31,835 nt of DNA from contig MFUU01000013.1 in assembly GCA_001785805.1 (NCBI GenBank), positions 1 through 31,835 of the forward strand, read 5' to 3'. The translations under genes were made by a program, and so were the position numbers. Source of the stretch: Candidatus Nomurabacteria bacterium RIFCSPLOWO2_01_FULL_39_17 (GTDB lineage: Bacteria; Patescibacteriota; Minisyncoccia; Phycocordibacterales; UBA9973). Shown one piece after another: positions 13,527-20,194 of this stretch; position 1 is the stretch's first letter; the number at the start of each line of letters is the position of its first letter. The notes under the pieces are model-generated. The model did no database searches. It was not told the origin of the DNA and saw only the letters and a program-made list of their open reading frames with translations.

Positions 13527-14050
13527 GAAGACATCACTTCGCTTTTATTGATATAGAAACCACCGGACCCAATGTTCTAGAAAATGAGATTATTGAAATT
13601 GGCTGTGTTTTGACGACACCGGAACTTAAGGTAGTAGAAGAATTTGAATTAAAAATAAAACCGGAACACATAGAAAACGCAGATCCCGTAGCGCTGAAGA
13701 TAAATCACTATAATCCCCAAAATTGGATATCGGCCCTCACACTTCCACAAGCGATGGAAATTTTGTCCGTGAAAGTCAAAGACCACATTATGGTGGGGCA
13801 AAATGTCGCCTTTGATTCCGGATTTTTGGAATGTGCTTTTTTAAAAACGCAAAAATCAAATCCAATGCATTATCACAAACTAGATACCATATCTATCGCT
13901 TGGGCGAAACTTTTTAAAAATTCCGATTTGAAACATTTTTCTCTGCGAGAAATGTGTCTGCGTTTTGGCATCAAAAATGAGAATGCGCATACGGCGCTCG
14001 CTGACGCTCGCGCCACCTATGAGCTTTACAAAAAGTTAATGGCCCTGTAA
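13523..14050 (+). CDS. DnaQ-like 3'-5' exonuclease (DEDDh)
   Basis: 175 residues forming a single exonuclease domain. Exo I is 'FIDIETTG' (D10, E12), Exo II includes 'GQNVAFDSGFL' (D98) and Exo III is 'HTALADA' (H156, D161), so all DEDDh residues are present. Proteins of this kind proofread for DNA polymerase III or trim DNA or RNA ends; the substrate cannot be told from sequence. It overlaps mltG by 4 nt and is followed by a palindromic element before mnmA. Confidence 0.88.
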   Translation: MRRHHFAFIDIETTGPNVLENEIIEIGCVLTTPELKVVEEFELKIKPEHIENADPVALKINHYNPQNWISALTLPQAMEILSVKVKDHIMVGQNVAFDSGFLECAFLKTQKSNPMHYHKLDTISIAWAKLFKNSDLKHFSLREMCLRFGIKNENAHTALADARATYELYKKLMAL

Positions 14051-14159
14051 AGTTTGTAAAACATAGCTTTTGGAGGGGTTTTGAGCTCGACGGAGCAAAA
14101 ACTTCAGGATTTTTTAAGCTTCAAAAAATCCGTACCGGAAAAAGTTATGTTTGCAAACT
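14051..14159 (+). repeat. Palindromic element B (intergenic, before mnmA)
   Basis: Arms 14051-14071 and 14140-14159 are inverted copies (AGTTTGTAAAACATAGC versus AGTTTGCAAACATAAC) with one bulge and two G-U-compatible differences. The core holds a hairpin TTTTGAGCTCGACGGAGC...AAAA and CAGGATTTTTTAAGC followed by CAAAAAATCCGTACC. Core order and motif match element A (CGACGG, GGAATTTTTTAA, ATATCCATAC). It begins directly after the exonuclease stop codon and ends 18 nt before mnmA; it may act as an intergenic RNA hairpin. Confidence 0.72.
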
Positions 14160-14177
14160 CTTTTTAGAAATATTTTT

Positions 14178-15371
14178 ATGACAAATAAAAAAACAGTATT
14201 TGTGGGGCTTTCCGGTGGAGTAGATAGCGCTGTATCGGCGGTACTGCTTAAAAAGGCTGGCTATGATGTCGTGGGAGTTTTTATCCGTACCTGGCACCCG
14301 GACTTCTTAGAGTGCAATGAAGAGGAGGAAAGGAGGGATGCTATGCGCGTGGCAGCCCATCTCAATATTCCGTTTTTGACTTTTGATTTAGAAGATGCGT
14401 ATAAAAAAGAAGTCGCCGATTATATGATTCGTGAATACAAGGCTGGAAGAACACCGAACCCGGATGTGATGTGCAATAAAGAAGTAAAGTTCGGAGCATT
14501 CCTCAAAAAAGCTCTTTCTATGGGAGCCAATTATGTGGCTACGGGACACTACGCAGAAGTTGCTCTTGTTCAGGATTTCCTGCTACGCAACGTCAACCAT
14601 TCACAAAAGCAACTTCTACTTCGTAGAGGAAAAGACCCAAGCAAAGACCAGAGTTATTTTCTCTGGACGCTTAATCAAAAGCAACTATCTAAAATTTTAT
14701 TTCCAGTTGGACATTTGAAGAAAACCAAAGTTCGCAAGTTGGCGAAAAAATTCAACTTGCCAGTAGCGGAGAAAAAAGACAGTCAAGGCATCTGCTTTTT
14801 GGGAGCAGTAGATTTGAAAAAATTTTTAAAACATTACATAAAAGAAAAAAGAGGTAAGGTTTTAAACGAGAAAAGGGAAATAATAGGATGGCATTCCGGC
14901 GCAATGTTTCATACCCTTGGCGAACGGCATGGTTTCACTATCACTAAAAAAAGTTCCAAAGACGGTCCGTATTATATAGTGGGTAAAGATGTCAAGAAAA
15001 ATATTTTAATTGTGTCAAAAAGTAGAAATCTTTTTGAAAAGAGCACGAATATTTTTCTGCTAAAAAATTCCTCAAGACTCAGCGCGCCCGCCTCCGTAGC
15101 CTCTTTTCAAAAAGATTTCTACTTAGGTATAAGAAACACAAATTGGATTCTTGCCCGCTCAAGTAGTGGAGGGTCTAAAAGCTATCCACTGAAAACTAAA
15201 AACTATACAGCCCAGATTCGCTACCACGGAGAATTTTTGTCTTGTCAAATAAAGTGTACAAAATCAGGCTTTGCGCAAGTGATATTTAAAAAGCCGGTAT
15301 TAGCCGCCTCCGGTCAATCTTGCGTTATCTATGACAAAGATACTTGTTTGGGTGGGGGCGTTATTGTATGA
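14178..15371 (+). CDS. mnmA: tRNA-specific 2-thiouridylase MnmA with two palindromic-element insertions
   Basis: 397 residues; places the sulfur of s2U34 in tRNAs for Lys, Glu and Gln, with sulfur supplied by a cysteine desulfurase such as the one at 3085. Motifs are the PP-loop 'GLSGGVDSA' (residues 10-18), 'TPNPDVMCNKEVKFG' with catalytic C99, 'ATGHYA', 'KDQSYFLW', and 'DSQGICFLG' with the second catalytic C206, then the C-terminal barrel domain. Usual length is 350-370. The extra length is explained by insertion E (about residues 125-150) after 'GHYAEV' and insertion C (about 281-316) before 'IRNTNWI', both palindromic elements read through in frame. I chose ATG 14178 because the 9 residues before it overlap element B's arm. 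Stop is TGA. Confidence 0.94.
   Translation: MTNKKTVFVGLSGGVDSAVSAVLLKKAGYDVVGVFIRTWHPDFLECNEEEERRDAMRVAAHLNIPFLTFDLEDAYKKEVADYMIREYKAGRTPNPDVMCNKEVKFGAFLKKALSMGANYVATGHYAEVALVQDFLLRNVNHSQKQLLLRRGKDPSKDQSYFLWTLNQKQLSKILFPVGHLKKTKVRKLAKKFNLPVAEKKDSQGICFLGAVDLKKFLKHYIKEKRGKVLNEKREIIGWHSGAMFHTLGERHGFTITKKSSKDGPYYIVGKDVKKNILIVSKSRNLFEKSTNIFLLKNSSRLSAPASVASFQKDFYLGIRNTNWILARSSSGGSKSYPLKTKNYTAQIRYHGEFLSCQIKCTKSGFAQVIFKKPVLAASGQSCVIYDKDTCLGGGVIV
14549..14626 (+). repeat. Palindromic coding insertion E (in mnmA)
   Basis: Inner arms 14553-14569 and 14603-14619 match at 15 of 17 positions (GYAGAAGTTGCTYTTGT), and the outer 5 bp CTACG/CGTAG extend the pairing with a small asymmetry. The short core contains TCAGGATTTCC, close to the CAGGATTT of element B. 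The arm sequence resembles that of elements A (GCAGAAGTGCTTC) and C (GTAGAAATCTT). It is translated in frame. Confidence 0.65.
15020..15124 (-). repeat. Palindromic coding insertion C (in mnmA)
   Basis: Perfect 24-bp inverted arms (15020-15043 and 15101-15124, AAGTAGAAATCTTTTTG...) enclose 57 nt. On the minus strand the core begins GCTACGGAGG, is GC-rich, then has GAGGAATTTTTTAGCA. 25 of its last 30 nt equal those of element A, so A and C are homologous in opposite orientation to their host genes. The 105-bp length is a multiple of three and no stop is created. Confidence 0.82.
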
Positions 15372-15378
15372 TTAATCT

Positions 15379-15849
15379 ATGGCACAATTTTTAACACAAA
15401 ACAGCGATATTATTATTAGGTTATTGGTGGCAGTGGGTTTGGGTATGTTTATTGGAGTTGAACGAATTTTAGTTCACAAAGAAGCTGGTATGAAAACGCA
15501 TGCCCTTGTTTCTTTAGGTTCGGCGATATTTATAGTTATCTCCGAAATTTTAACTATCAGATATAGCAGTATTGCCGGTTTTGATCCCTCCAGAATTGCT
15601 TCTCAAGTTGTCGTTGGTATAGGATTTTTAGGCGCCGGGTCAATAATTCTGCAAGGCAACAGACTTTTAGGCCTTACTACTGCCGGCGGACTTTGGGTGA
15701 CGGCTGGTATCGGTATGGCTGCCGGTTTTGGCTTTTTTAGTTTAGCGATAATTACCACGGTGCTTGTATTATTTGTTCTGATTGTAGTAAATAAATTTGA
15801 AAAACCGATAATCAAAATTTCTGATAATTTTGATCAACCCAAAAGTTAA
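15379..15849 (+). CDS. MgtC/SapB family membrane protein
   Basis: 156 residues with four hydrophobic segments (about 10-28, 44-62, 75-95 and 105-140) and the MgtC signatures 'LLVAVGLGMFIGVER', 'KEAGMKTHALVSLGSAIF', 'VGIGFLGAGSII' and 'GLTTAGGLWVTAGIGMAAG'. MgtC-type proteins help bacteria live at low magnesium or in acid and modulate the F-type ATPase in some species; the exact role in CPR cells is not known. It lacks the C-terminal ACT-like domain of long MgtC forms. It starts 7 nt after mnmA and ends 14 nt before alaS, so it is in one operon with them. Confidence 0.88.
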   Translation: MAQFLTQNSDIIIRLLVAVGLGMFIGVERILVHKEAGMKTHALVSLGSAIFIVISEILTIRYSSIAGFDPSRIASQVVVGIGFLGAGSIILQGNRLLGLTTAGGLWVTAGIGMAAGFGFFSLAIITTVLVLFVLIVVNKFEKPIIKISDNFDQPKS

Positions 15850-15863
15850 TTAATGAAAAACAG

Positions 15864-17522
15864 ATGGAATCCAATGAGAATACAAGTGAGAAGATTAGAA
15901 CTAAGTTTTTAAAATTTTTTGAGAGTAGAGGACATAAAATAATTCCTTCTTCTTCGCTTGTGCCGGAGCATGATCCCTCAGTGCTTTTCACGACTGCCGG
16001 GATGCAGCAATTCAAGCCGTATTACACAACGTCCAATCATGCTATGCGTGATTTTGGAACAAAAAATGTTACAACAGTGCAAAAATGTGTGCGCACTTCT
16101 GATATTGATGAAGTAGGAGATGATACGCATCATACTTTTCTTGAAATGCTAGGGAATTTTTCCTTCGGTGGGTACGGTAGACGTGAAGCGATTAATTATG
16201 CATATGACTTTATAGTCAAAGAATTAGGTTTAGAAATTTCTTACGTGACTGTATATAAAGGTGAGGAGATAGTGCCCAGAGACGAAGAATCGGAGAAAAT
16301 TTGGAGAGAATTAGGTTTGAAAAACATAAAACTCGATGGCAGTGATGTTTTTTGGGGACCAACAGGAGATTCTGGTCCTTGTGGACCCACAACGGAAATT
16401 TATTGCAAAAATGCAAGTGACGATGACGTGGAAATTTGGAATATAGTTTTTAATGAATATTTTTGCGACGGTTCTCGCGAGAAACTCGAAAAAGGGCAGG
16501 CAACACTAAAGAAACTTCCAATTTTAGGCATTGATACGGGCATGGGGTTTGAACGCTTATTAGCCACTATACAAAATAAAAAAAATAATTACGAGACCGA
16601 TCTTTTTAATAATGAAAAAACCCGTGAAGAAAGGATAGTAGCGGACCATGTAAGAACGGCGCTTTTTCTTGTTTCCGATGGAGTAATTCCCGGGAATATG
16701 GGACGGGGATATGTTTTACGCCGACTAATTCGTCGTGCGGTTCGATTTTCTGAAAAACCCTTAACAGACAAAATCGAAAAAGTGAAAAAAATTTATGAGG
16801 GTGTATATAATCTTGATGACAGAGGAGAAATAGAAAAAGAAGAAAATAAATTCAGAGAGACCTTAAACAAGGGCTTAAAAGAATTTAAAAAAGGAACAGA
16901 CCCCTTTATTCTTTTTACCACTTATGGCTTTCCCATAGAATTTACTCTTGAGCTGGCCAAAGAAAAAGGCAAGGCCGTAGATTTAGATGATTTTAATAAG
17001 CAGATGAAAGCACACGTTATGCTTTCGCAGACTGCCTCTGTGGGGACGTTCAAGGGTGGGCTTGCTAATCATGATGAGAAGACTATTAGATTACATACCG
17101 CGCACCATTTACTCTTAGCGGGATTGCAAAATATCGTGAGCCCTACGATAAAACAACGGGGAAGCAATATAAATGAAGAACGCTTAAGAATGGACTTTCT
17201 TTGCGACCACAAATTAACCGATGAAGAAAAGAAAAAGGTAGAGGATTTTGTAAATGAAAAAATTAAGCAGGAATTAAACGTTGTTCGCCGTAAAATGCCC
17301 CTAGCTGAAGCCGAGAAAGTTGGTGCAGAGATGGAATTCGGCGTCAAATATCCAGAAGTTGTTTCAGTTTATTTCATAGAAGAAAAAAATGGCAATCCAA
17401 TATCCAAAGAATTTTGCGGTGGACCGCATGTTTCAAACACGAGAGAACTTGGTAGTTTCAAGATTTTAAAAGAAGAAGCCGTAGCGCAAGGGATCAGGCG
17501 CATAAAGGCCATGCTCCTTTAG
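15864..17522 (+). CDS. alaS: Alanyl-tRNA synthetase, short form without C-Ala domain
   Basis: 552 residues. Class II catalytic core: motif 1 region 'FTTAGMQQFKPYY', motif 2 region 'TFLEMLGNFSFGGYGR', motif 3 'GMGFERLLATIQ', plus 'GVIPGNMGRGYVLRRLIRRAVRF' of the tRNA-recognition part. Editing domain: HxxxH at H411/H415 ('HTAHHLL') and C518/H522 in 'CGGPH', the four zinc ligands needed to clear Ser- and Gly-tRNA-Ala. Typical bacterial AlaRS has about 870 residues. This one ends right after the editing domain, so the DHHA1/C-Ala part that bridges to the tRNA elbow is missing. The next gene follows after 20 nt with its own promoter and is not a continuation. I regard this as a native reduced form, as in other Parcubacteria. 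Confidence 0.93.
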   Translation: MESNENTSEKIRTKFLKFFESRGHKIIPSSSLVPEHDPSVLFTTAGMQQFKPYYTTSNHAMRDFGTKNVTTVQKCVRTSDIDEVGDDTHHTFLEMLGNFSFGGYGRREAINYAYDFIVKELGLEISYVTVYKGEEIVPRDEESEKIWRELGLKNIKLDGSDVFWGPTGDSGPCGPTTEIYCKNASDDDVEIWNIVFNEYFCDGSREKLEKGQATLKKLPILGIDTGMGFERLLATIQNKKNNYETDLFNNEKTREERIVADHVRTALFLVSDGVIPGNMGRGYVLRRLIRRAVRFSEKPLTDKIEKVKKIYEGVYNLDDRGEIEKEENKFRETLNKGLKEFKKGTDPFILFTTYGFPIEFTLELAKEKGKAVDLDDFNKQMKAHVMLSQTASVGTFKGGLANHDEKTIRLHTAHHLLLAGLQNIVSPTIKQRGSNINEERLRMDFLCDHKLTDEEKKKVEDFVNEKIKQELNVVRRKMPLAEAEKVGAEMEFGVKYPEVVSVYFIEEKNGNPISKEFCGGPHVSNTRELGSFKILKEEAVAQGIRRIKAMLL

Positions 17523-17527
17523 TTTTA

Positions 17528-17536
17528 TGCTATAAT
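17528..17536 (+). promoter_or_regulatory. Extended -10 promoter, predicted leaderless start of the actin-like gene
   Basis: TGCTATAAT ends exactly 6 nt before ATG 17543, in the short gap after alaS. No -35 box is evident. Confidence 0.6.
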
Positions 17537-17542
17537 TAGCCT

Positions 17543-18727
17543 ATGTTCGGCATATCTTCGTCTAAAGAAAAGGAAGAATTAATGTTGGTTTTTGATGTCG
17601 GCTCTTCCTCCGTAGGAGGAGCGTTTTTCGTTGCGCAAAAATCCAGTATTCCCAGGTTAATTTTCTCTCTTCGCGAACCGATAGCCCTTGAAGAAAAGAT
17701 AAATATTGATATTGACAGATTTTTGCTTTTAACCATTAAATCGCTTGAAACTGTTGCCAGTAAAATCTGCTTGAGGGGTATCGGGGCGCCTTCGGAAGTT
17801 TTTTGCGTTCTGTCATCACCCTGGCATGTTTCCCAAACACGCACTGTTAATTTAGAAAAAAATACGCCCTTTATATTTACCCCTGAACTTGCCAGCAGTC
17901 TGATAGACAAAGAGGTAAAATTTTTTGAGGATGAACATTTGGCCCAATACGAGAATGATGCAGGGGGAATTCGCTCTATTGAACTAAAGAATATGAAAGT
18001 TATGTTAAATGGCTACGAAGCGCCCAACCCGGTTAATCAGAAAGCCAAGATGCTTTCAATGACTCTTTTTTTTTCAATGAGTCCGGAAATATTTCTAAAG
18101 AAAATCGAAGAAGCCATATGCCGCTATTTTCATTGTCCGCGCATTAAGTTCTCTTCTTTTACTATGGCGTCTTTTACTATTGTGCGCGACTTGTTTATTA
18201 ATCAAAGAGATTTTCTTCTAGTTGATATTCGCGGAGAGCTGACAGATATCTCCATGATTAAACAAGATATTCTAAAAGAAACAGCTTCTTTTCCCATGGG
18301 ACTGAATTTTATAATACGTGGAATTGCTTTCGCTCTCAATTGTTCGCTCGATGAGGCCCGGTCTTTCTTCTCTCTCTATAAGGAAGGTCATGCATCAAAG
18401 TTGGTAGAAAAAAGAATCGGACCAATAATTTTATTTTTAAAAGCAGAATGGCTAAGGAAATTCCAAGAGTCCTTATCCAATCTTTCAAACGATATTTCTA
18501 TTCCGGCTAATGTTTTTATAACTGCTAATCCAGAACTGGCTGATTTTTTTATAGAAATTATAAAAAAAGAGCAATTTAATCAATATTCTTTTACCGAATC
18601 TAAATTCCAGATTACTTTTTTAGGCACAGAAACATTGCATGGTTTAGCAACCTTTAAGGAGAACGTGGTGCGTGATCCGGCTTTGATTATTGAATCTATT
18701 TATATTAACAGATATTTGTTAAAATAA
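17543..18727 (+). CDS. Actin-like ATPase (FtsA/PilM-like) of unknown role
   Basis: 394 residues. The fold is suggested by a phosphate-1 loop 'MLVFDVGSSSVGGAF' (about residues 14-28) and a phosphate-2 loop 'LLVDIRGELTDISMI' (about 224-238), spaced as in FtsA, PilM and MreB. No transmembrane segment is seen. The next gene, 5 nt away, encodes a single-span membrane protein. A cytoplasmic actin-like protein next to a bitopic partner recalls the PilM-PilN/O pair of type IV pili and FtsA with its membrane partners. The sequence is divergent and conserved mainly in Parcubacteria as far as I recall, so a specific symbol is not justified. Confidence 0.65.
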   Translation: MFGISSSKEKEELMLVFDVGSSSVGGAFFVAQKSSIPRLIFSLREPIALEEKINIDIDRFLLLTIKSLETVASKICLRGIGAPSEVFCVLSSPWHVSQTRTVNLEKNTPFIFTPELASSLIDKEVKFFEDEHLAQYENDAGGIRSIELKNMKVMLNGYEAPNPVNQKAKMLSMTLFFSMSPEIFLKKIEEAICRYFHCPRIKFSSFTMASFTIVRDLFINQRDFLLVDIRGELTDISMIKQDILKETASFPMGLNFIIRGIAFALNCSLDEARSFFSLYKEGHASKLVEKRIGPIILFLKAEWLRKFQESLSNLSNDISIPANVFITANPELADFFIEIIKKEQFNQYSFTESKFQITFLGTETLHGLATFKENVVRDPALIIESIYINRYLLK

Positions 18728-18732
18728 TATAT

Positions 18733-20010
18733 ATGCCCAGAAATTTGCTCCAAGATGTTATAAGGGTAAAAAAAAAGGTACAAAATCCTGATTTTAAACT
18801 TCGATATACACTAGACGAAAATAAGTTTCTCTCATCCAAAAATATAATAAATCAGGCATCAAATAAAAATAAGCCCAAATACAAACTTTGGTTTGTAGCG
18901 CTAATCTCTGTTGTTTTTCTTCTTTTTGCCCTTTCTTTTCTTTTCGCCAGAGCGAAGATTACAGTTATGCCCAAGACGCAAAATATTTCCTTAAACCAGA
19001 ATTTATCCGCCGTCAAAAATGGAAATGATAGTAATGCACTATCTTTTGATTTGGTAGTTATCTCCGGCGAAGAGGAAAAGACGATACAAGGCGGTGAATT
19101 AAAAGATGTTTCTGTTAAAGCCAGGGGTACGGTTGTCATTTATAACAATTTTAGTTCTTCTTCCCAAGTACTGGCGAAAGATACCCGACTAGAGGGCTCT
19201 AACGGGAAAATTTACCAAATAATTTCAAAAATAACCGTGCCGGGGATAAAAAACGGAAAACCCGGTAGCGTGGAAGTTAGTATTTATGCCGCACTGGCAG
19301 GTGAAGAATACAACAGCGCCCCGCTTGATTTTAAAATTTTAGGTTTCAAGGGCACATCAAAATATTCCAAGTTTTATGGCAGATCAAAAGGTGACATAAC
19401 AGAAGGACTCCGGGGTAAATATTATCAAATTTCTAATACTCAAAAAGCGACTCTGAATGACGAGCTTAAGACCGCATTGTCCGCCAAACTTTTCCAAAAA
19501 GTAACAGCCCAGATTCCACCCGGATTTATTTTATTTAAAGATGCTGGTTTTCTTAACATTGATGAAAATAATATTAATAATATCTCGCCAGAATCTTCTC
19601 AAACAGATGGCATGATAAAAGTCATAATGAAAGGCACGTTTTACGGTTTTTTATTTGATGAAAAAAAGTTGACAAAAATGATTGCTGAAAATTCTATAGA
19701 TCAATATGATGATAGTGATATTCACATACCAGATATTAAGAATTTAATTTTCTCGCTTCCCGACAAAGAAATTTCTTTTGCTGATGTAAAAAACATAAAC
19801 TTTAATTTATCGGGAGCATCGCAGATTGTATGGAACGTTGATTCTTCCAAGCTTGTAAATGATTTATTGGGTAAGAGAAAAAAAGATTTTACTCAAATTT
19901 TATCAGCATATCCTAACATTACTTCTGCCGATGTCACATTTCGTCCTTTTTGGGTGAGATCGTTTCCCGATAAAGAAAAAAATATAAAATTGATAATTGA
20001 AGTGTATTAA
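18733..20010 (+). CDS. Single-span envelope protein with baseplate-J-like domain
   Basis: 425 residues: a basic cytoplasmic tail (1-50), one membrane span (about 52-74, 'WFVALISVVFLLFALSFLFA'), and a large extracytoplasmic beta-rich part. The part 'KARGTVVIYNN...SSQVLAKDTRLEGSNGKIYQI...VPGIKNGKPGSVEV...AGEEYNSAPLDFKI' follows the pattern of baseplate J/gp47-like proteins in CPR genomes. The rest (about 230-425) is unrecognised. It probably forms a unit with the actin-like ATPase upstream, the two genes being 5 nt apart. An envelope assembly or pilus-like machine is one possibility, but function is unknown. Confidence 0.6.
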   Translation: MPRNLLQDVIRVKKKVQNPDFKLRYTLDENKFLSSKNIINQASNKNKPKYKLWFVALISVVFLLFALSFLFARAKITVMPKTQNISLNQNLSAVKNGNDSNALSFDLVVISGEEEKTIQGGELKDVSVKARGTVVIYNNFSSSSQVLAKDTRLEGSNGKIYQIISKITVPGIKNGKPGSVEVSIYAALAGEEYNSAPLDFKILGFKGTSKYSKFYGRSKGDITEGLRGKYYQISNTQKATLNDELKTALSAKLFQKVTAQIPPGFILFKDAGFLNIDENNINNISPESSQTDGMIKVIMKGTFYGFLFDEKKLTKMIAENSIDQYDDSDIHIPDIKNLIFSLPDKEISFADVKNINFNLSGASQIVWNVDSSKLVNDLLGKRKKDFTQILSAYPNITSADVTFRPFWVRSFPDKEKNIKLIIEVY

Positions 20011-20030
20011 TAAATAGAACCTCTAAAAGC

Positions 20031-20059
20031 TTGTTTTTTTCTTTAGAGTATGCTATACT
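20031..20059 (+). promoter_or_regulatory. Promoter of the candidate small RNA
   Basis: A -35-like TTGTTT (20031-20036) and an extended -10 TGCTATACT (TATACT at 20054-20059) are 17 nt apart. No start codon follows at short distance, unlike the other extended -10 boxes here. Predicted transcription start is near 20066. Confidence 0.6.
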
Positions 20060-20065
20060 ATAGTA

Positions 20066-20178
20066 GTGAGTGTGAGGCAAGGTTCATTTTGACTCACATT
20101 TATCGTAGTTGAAAACAAACAACATAAGTGCCGCGCCCCGCCCTCTGGATTTTTTGAATCCAGAGGGCGGGGTGTTTT
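20066..20178 (+). ncRNA. Candidate small RNA or leader upstream of the uracil-DNA glycosylase
   Basis: From a good promoter to a very strong hairpin, about 113 nt have no reading frame of note. The 5' part can fold GTGAGT...ACTCAC (20066-20071 with 20092-20097), or alternatively TGTGAG/CTCACA. The middle is A-rich and single-stranded (GAAAACAAACAACATAA), and the 3' end is a 16-bp G/C-rich hairpin. It does not match SRP RNA, 6S, tmRNA or RNase P as far as I can tell. It could be a stand-alone sRNA or an attenuated leader of the gene at 20195. Confidence 0.5.
20136..20178 (+). terminator. Strong 16-bp hairpin, terminator-like
   Basis: CCCCGCCCTCTGGATT (20136-20151) pairs perfectly with 20157-20172 around a 5-nt loop, followed by TGTTTT. 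Outer AACATAA/TTATGTT (20121-20127 and 20176-20182) can extend it. It is by far the most GC-rich stem in an AT-rich neighbourhood. The GGATTTTTTGAA at its tip resembles the core motif of the palindromic elements, which may be chance. Confidence 0.65.
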
Positions 20179-20179
20179 A

Positions 20180-20188
20180 TGTTAAAAT
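20180..20188 (+). promoter_or_regulatory. Extended -10 promoter, predicted leaderless start of the glycosylase gene
   Basis: TGTTAAAAT (TAAAAT at 20183-20188) ends 6 nt before ATG 20195 and sits directly behind the strong hairpin. Confidence 0.5.
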
Positions 20189-20194
20189 ATATCC

